Positions 6,145-7,187 of a stretch of DNA of 7,187 nucleotides are shown piece after piece. This DNA is from Gammaproteobacteria bacterium. Its GTDB lineage: Bacteria; Pseudomonadota; Gammaproteobacteria; Granulosicoccales; Granulosicoccaceae. Made by a program: the position numbers and the translations under genes. Within the stretch, counting starts at the first letter, position 1. Each line of letters starts with the position of its first letter. The stretch lies in the NCBI GenBank assembly GCA_020444765.1, contig JAGRHW010000178.1, positions 1 to 7,187 of the forward strand, in the 5' to 3' direction. The notes under the pieces were generated by a model. The model was given only the letters and a program-made list of their open reading frames with translations, was not told the DNA's origin and searched no databases.

Positions 6145-7187
6145 AGATCGTATTTCGCGTCGACGCTTCCCTGCAGGCCGGTCATGGCCATGTCATGCGT
6201 TGCCTGACCCTGGCCGCCGGACTTCGTGAACAAGGCGCCGAATGCACGTTTATCTGTCGCGCCCACACTGGCCATCTGGCTGAACTGATCGGTCATCGCG
6301 GTTTCAGGGTTCACTTGCTGCCGCTGCCGAAATCTACAAGCCTGGACACGGCGACCTATGCCGACTGGATCGGCGACAGCTGGCAAAACGACGCCGCGCA
6401 AACCGTGTCACTGCTGGAAAACCAGGTGATCGACTGGCTGGTGGTCGATCATTACGGGCTGGATGCGCGCTGGGATTCGGCTCTGGCAAAACACGCTGAA
6501 CGAATTCTGGTTATCGACGATCTGGCGAATCGGCCACACGCCTGCCAGCTGCTGCTTCACCAGACTTTCGGCCGCACGCCGGCGGACTATCGGGGCCTGG
6601 TCAAAGAGGACTGCCACCTGCTTTGCGGTTCAGAATTCGCGCTGTTGCACCGGGATTTCAAAGCCCTGCGCGCAAGCAGCCTGGTCCGCCGCCAGGCGAA
6701 TCCTTTCGAAAATCTGCTGATCTTTATGGGCGGCTCAGACCCGGACAATTTTTCACTGCAAATCCTTCAGCAACTGGAAACCATTCCGCGCTTTCACTCC
6801 GACAAAATCCTTCTGATACTTGGCGGCGGCTCGGTCTGGAAGGACACTATCGAGGACTACCTCGACAACTCGGCACTCAATGTCGAACTACGCTGTAACG
6901 TCGACAATATGGCACAACTGATCAGCGAAGCCGATTGCGCGATCGGCGCCTCCGGAGGCAGCACCTGGGAACGCGCCTGCCTCGGTCTGCCGATGATCCA
7001 GCTGCGCATCGCGCCCAATCAAACGACGATTGCCCGGCAGTTAAACGACAACGGTTCAATTGTCGGCATCGATACACCTGAACAACTGGCCGACGCGCTG
7101 GACAATGCAAGCAAGGCTCGCCGCAAGCTTTCGCTGTTGTCCGCTTCACTGACAGACGGCGCCGGCGCTGATCGCGTGATCGACGCC
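6141..7187 (+). CDS. pseG: UDP-2,4-diacetamido-2,4,6-trideoxy-beta-L-altropyranose hydrolase (open at right edge)
   Basis: From a GTG at 6141, 349 codons run without a stop to the window end. The start overlaps the pseF stop as GTGA, so translation is probably coupled. The product is a GT-B-fold nucleotide-sugar hydrolase that releases UDP from UDP-6-deoxy-AltdiNAc, giving the free sugar for PseI. The N-terminal FRVDASLQAGHGHVMRC carries H17, the position of the catalytic histidine of Campylobacter jejuni PseG. GGSDPDN begins at residue 197 and GASGGSTWER at 269-278, the UDP-binding motifs, followed by LGLPMI and NQTTIA. The final residues (DGAGADRVIDA) resemble a PseG C-terminus, so only a few codons may be missing, although fusion to another domain such as a PseH-type acetyltransferase cannot be excluded. 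The gene identity is well supported by both motif set and position. Confidence 0.93.
   Translation, partial: MKIVFRVDASLQAGHGHVMRCLTLAAGLREQGAECTFICRAHTGHLAELIGHRGFRVHLLPLPKSTSLDTATYADWIGDSWQNDAAQTVSLLENQVIDWLVVDHYGLDARWDSALAKHAERILVIDDLANRPHACQLLLHQTFGRTPADYRGLVKEDCHLLCGSEFALLHRDFKALRASSLVRRQANPFENLLIFMGGSDPDNFSLQILQQLETIPRFHSDKILLILGGGSVWKDTIEDYLDNSALNVELRCNVDNMAQLISEADCAIGASGGSTWERACLGLPMIQLRIAPNQTTIARQLNDNGSIVGIDTPEQLADALDNASKARRKLSLLSASLTDGAGADRVIDA

Overview
The window carries most of a pseudaminic acid (Pse) biosynthesis and flagellin glycosylation locus. It looks like a GC-rich, motile Gram-negative bacterium, probably a gammaproteobacterium. That placement rests on codon choice, gene content and the style of the Maf protein, and it cannot be fixed to a genus by reading alone.

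Layout: (1) positions 1-484, minus strand, hold the N-terminal 161 codons of a PiT-family inorganic phosphate transporter that runs off the left edge. (2) Positions 485-655 are a divergent intergenic region with an AT-rich core, an A6T6 tract, a near-consensus FNR/Anr-type half-site pair and a strong Shine-Dalgarno that does not match the downstream gene's frame. (3) Positions 656-2911 encode a 751-aa motility accessory factor (Maf, DUF115/MptE-like), the probable Pse-to-flagellin transferase. (4) Positions 2912-3122 are a 211-bp gap containing several hairpins and a pair of near-identical 11-bp direct repeats flanking a hairpin just upstream of the pseB ribosome binding site. (5) Positions 3123-7187 hold four plus-strand genes packed head to tail: pseB, pseC, pseF and pseG (last one open at the right edge). 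The junctions are 11 bp, a 4-base ATGA overlap and a 4-base GTGA overlap, so these four are almost certainly one operon with translational coupling.

How they work together: PseB converts UDP-GlcNAc to a 4-keto-6-deoxy sugar with inverted C5. PseC aminates C4. An acetyltransferase (PseH, not in the window) N-acetylates it. PseG removes UDP. PseI (not in the window) condenses the product with phosphoenolpyruvate to give Pse. PseF charges it to CMP-Pse, and Maf is expected to transfer it to flagellin Ser/Thr in the cytoplasm before export. pseH and pseI should lie just past the right edge.

The locus is a recognisable pathway rather than a new system. The parts most worth a second look are the roughly 50-residue polar N-terminal extension on PseC, the repeat/hairpin leader of pseB, the FNR-like site in the pit/maf divergent region, and the out-of-frame, well-initiated small ORF overlapping the start of maf.
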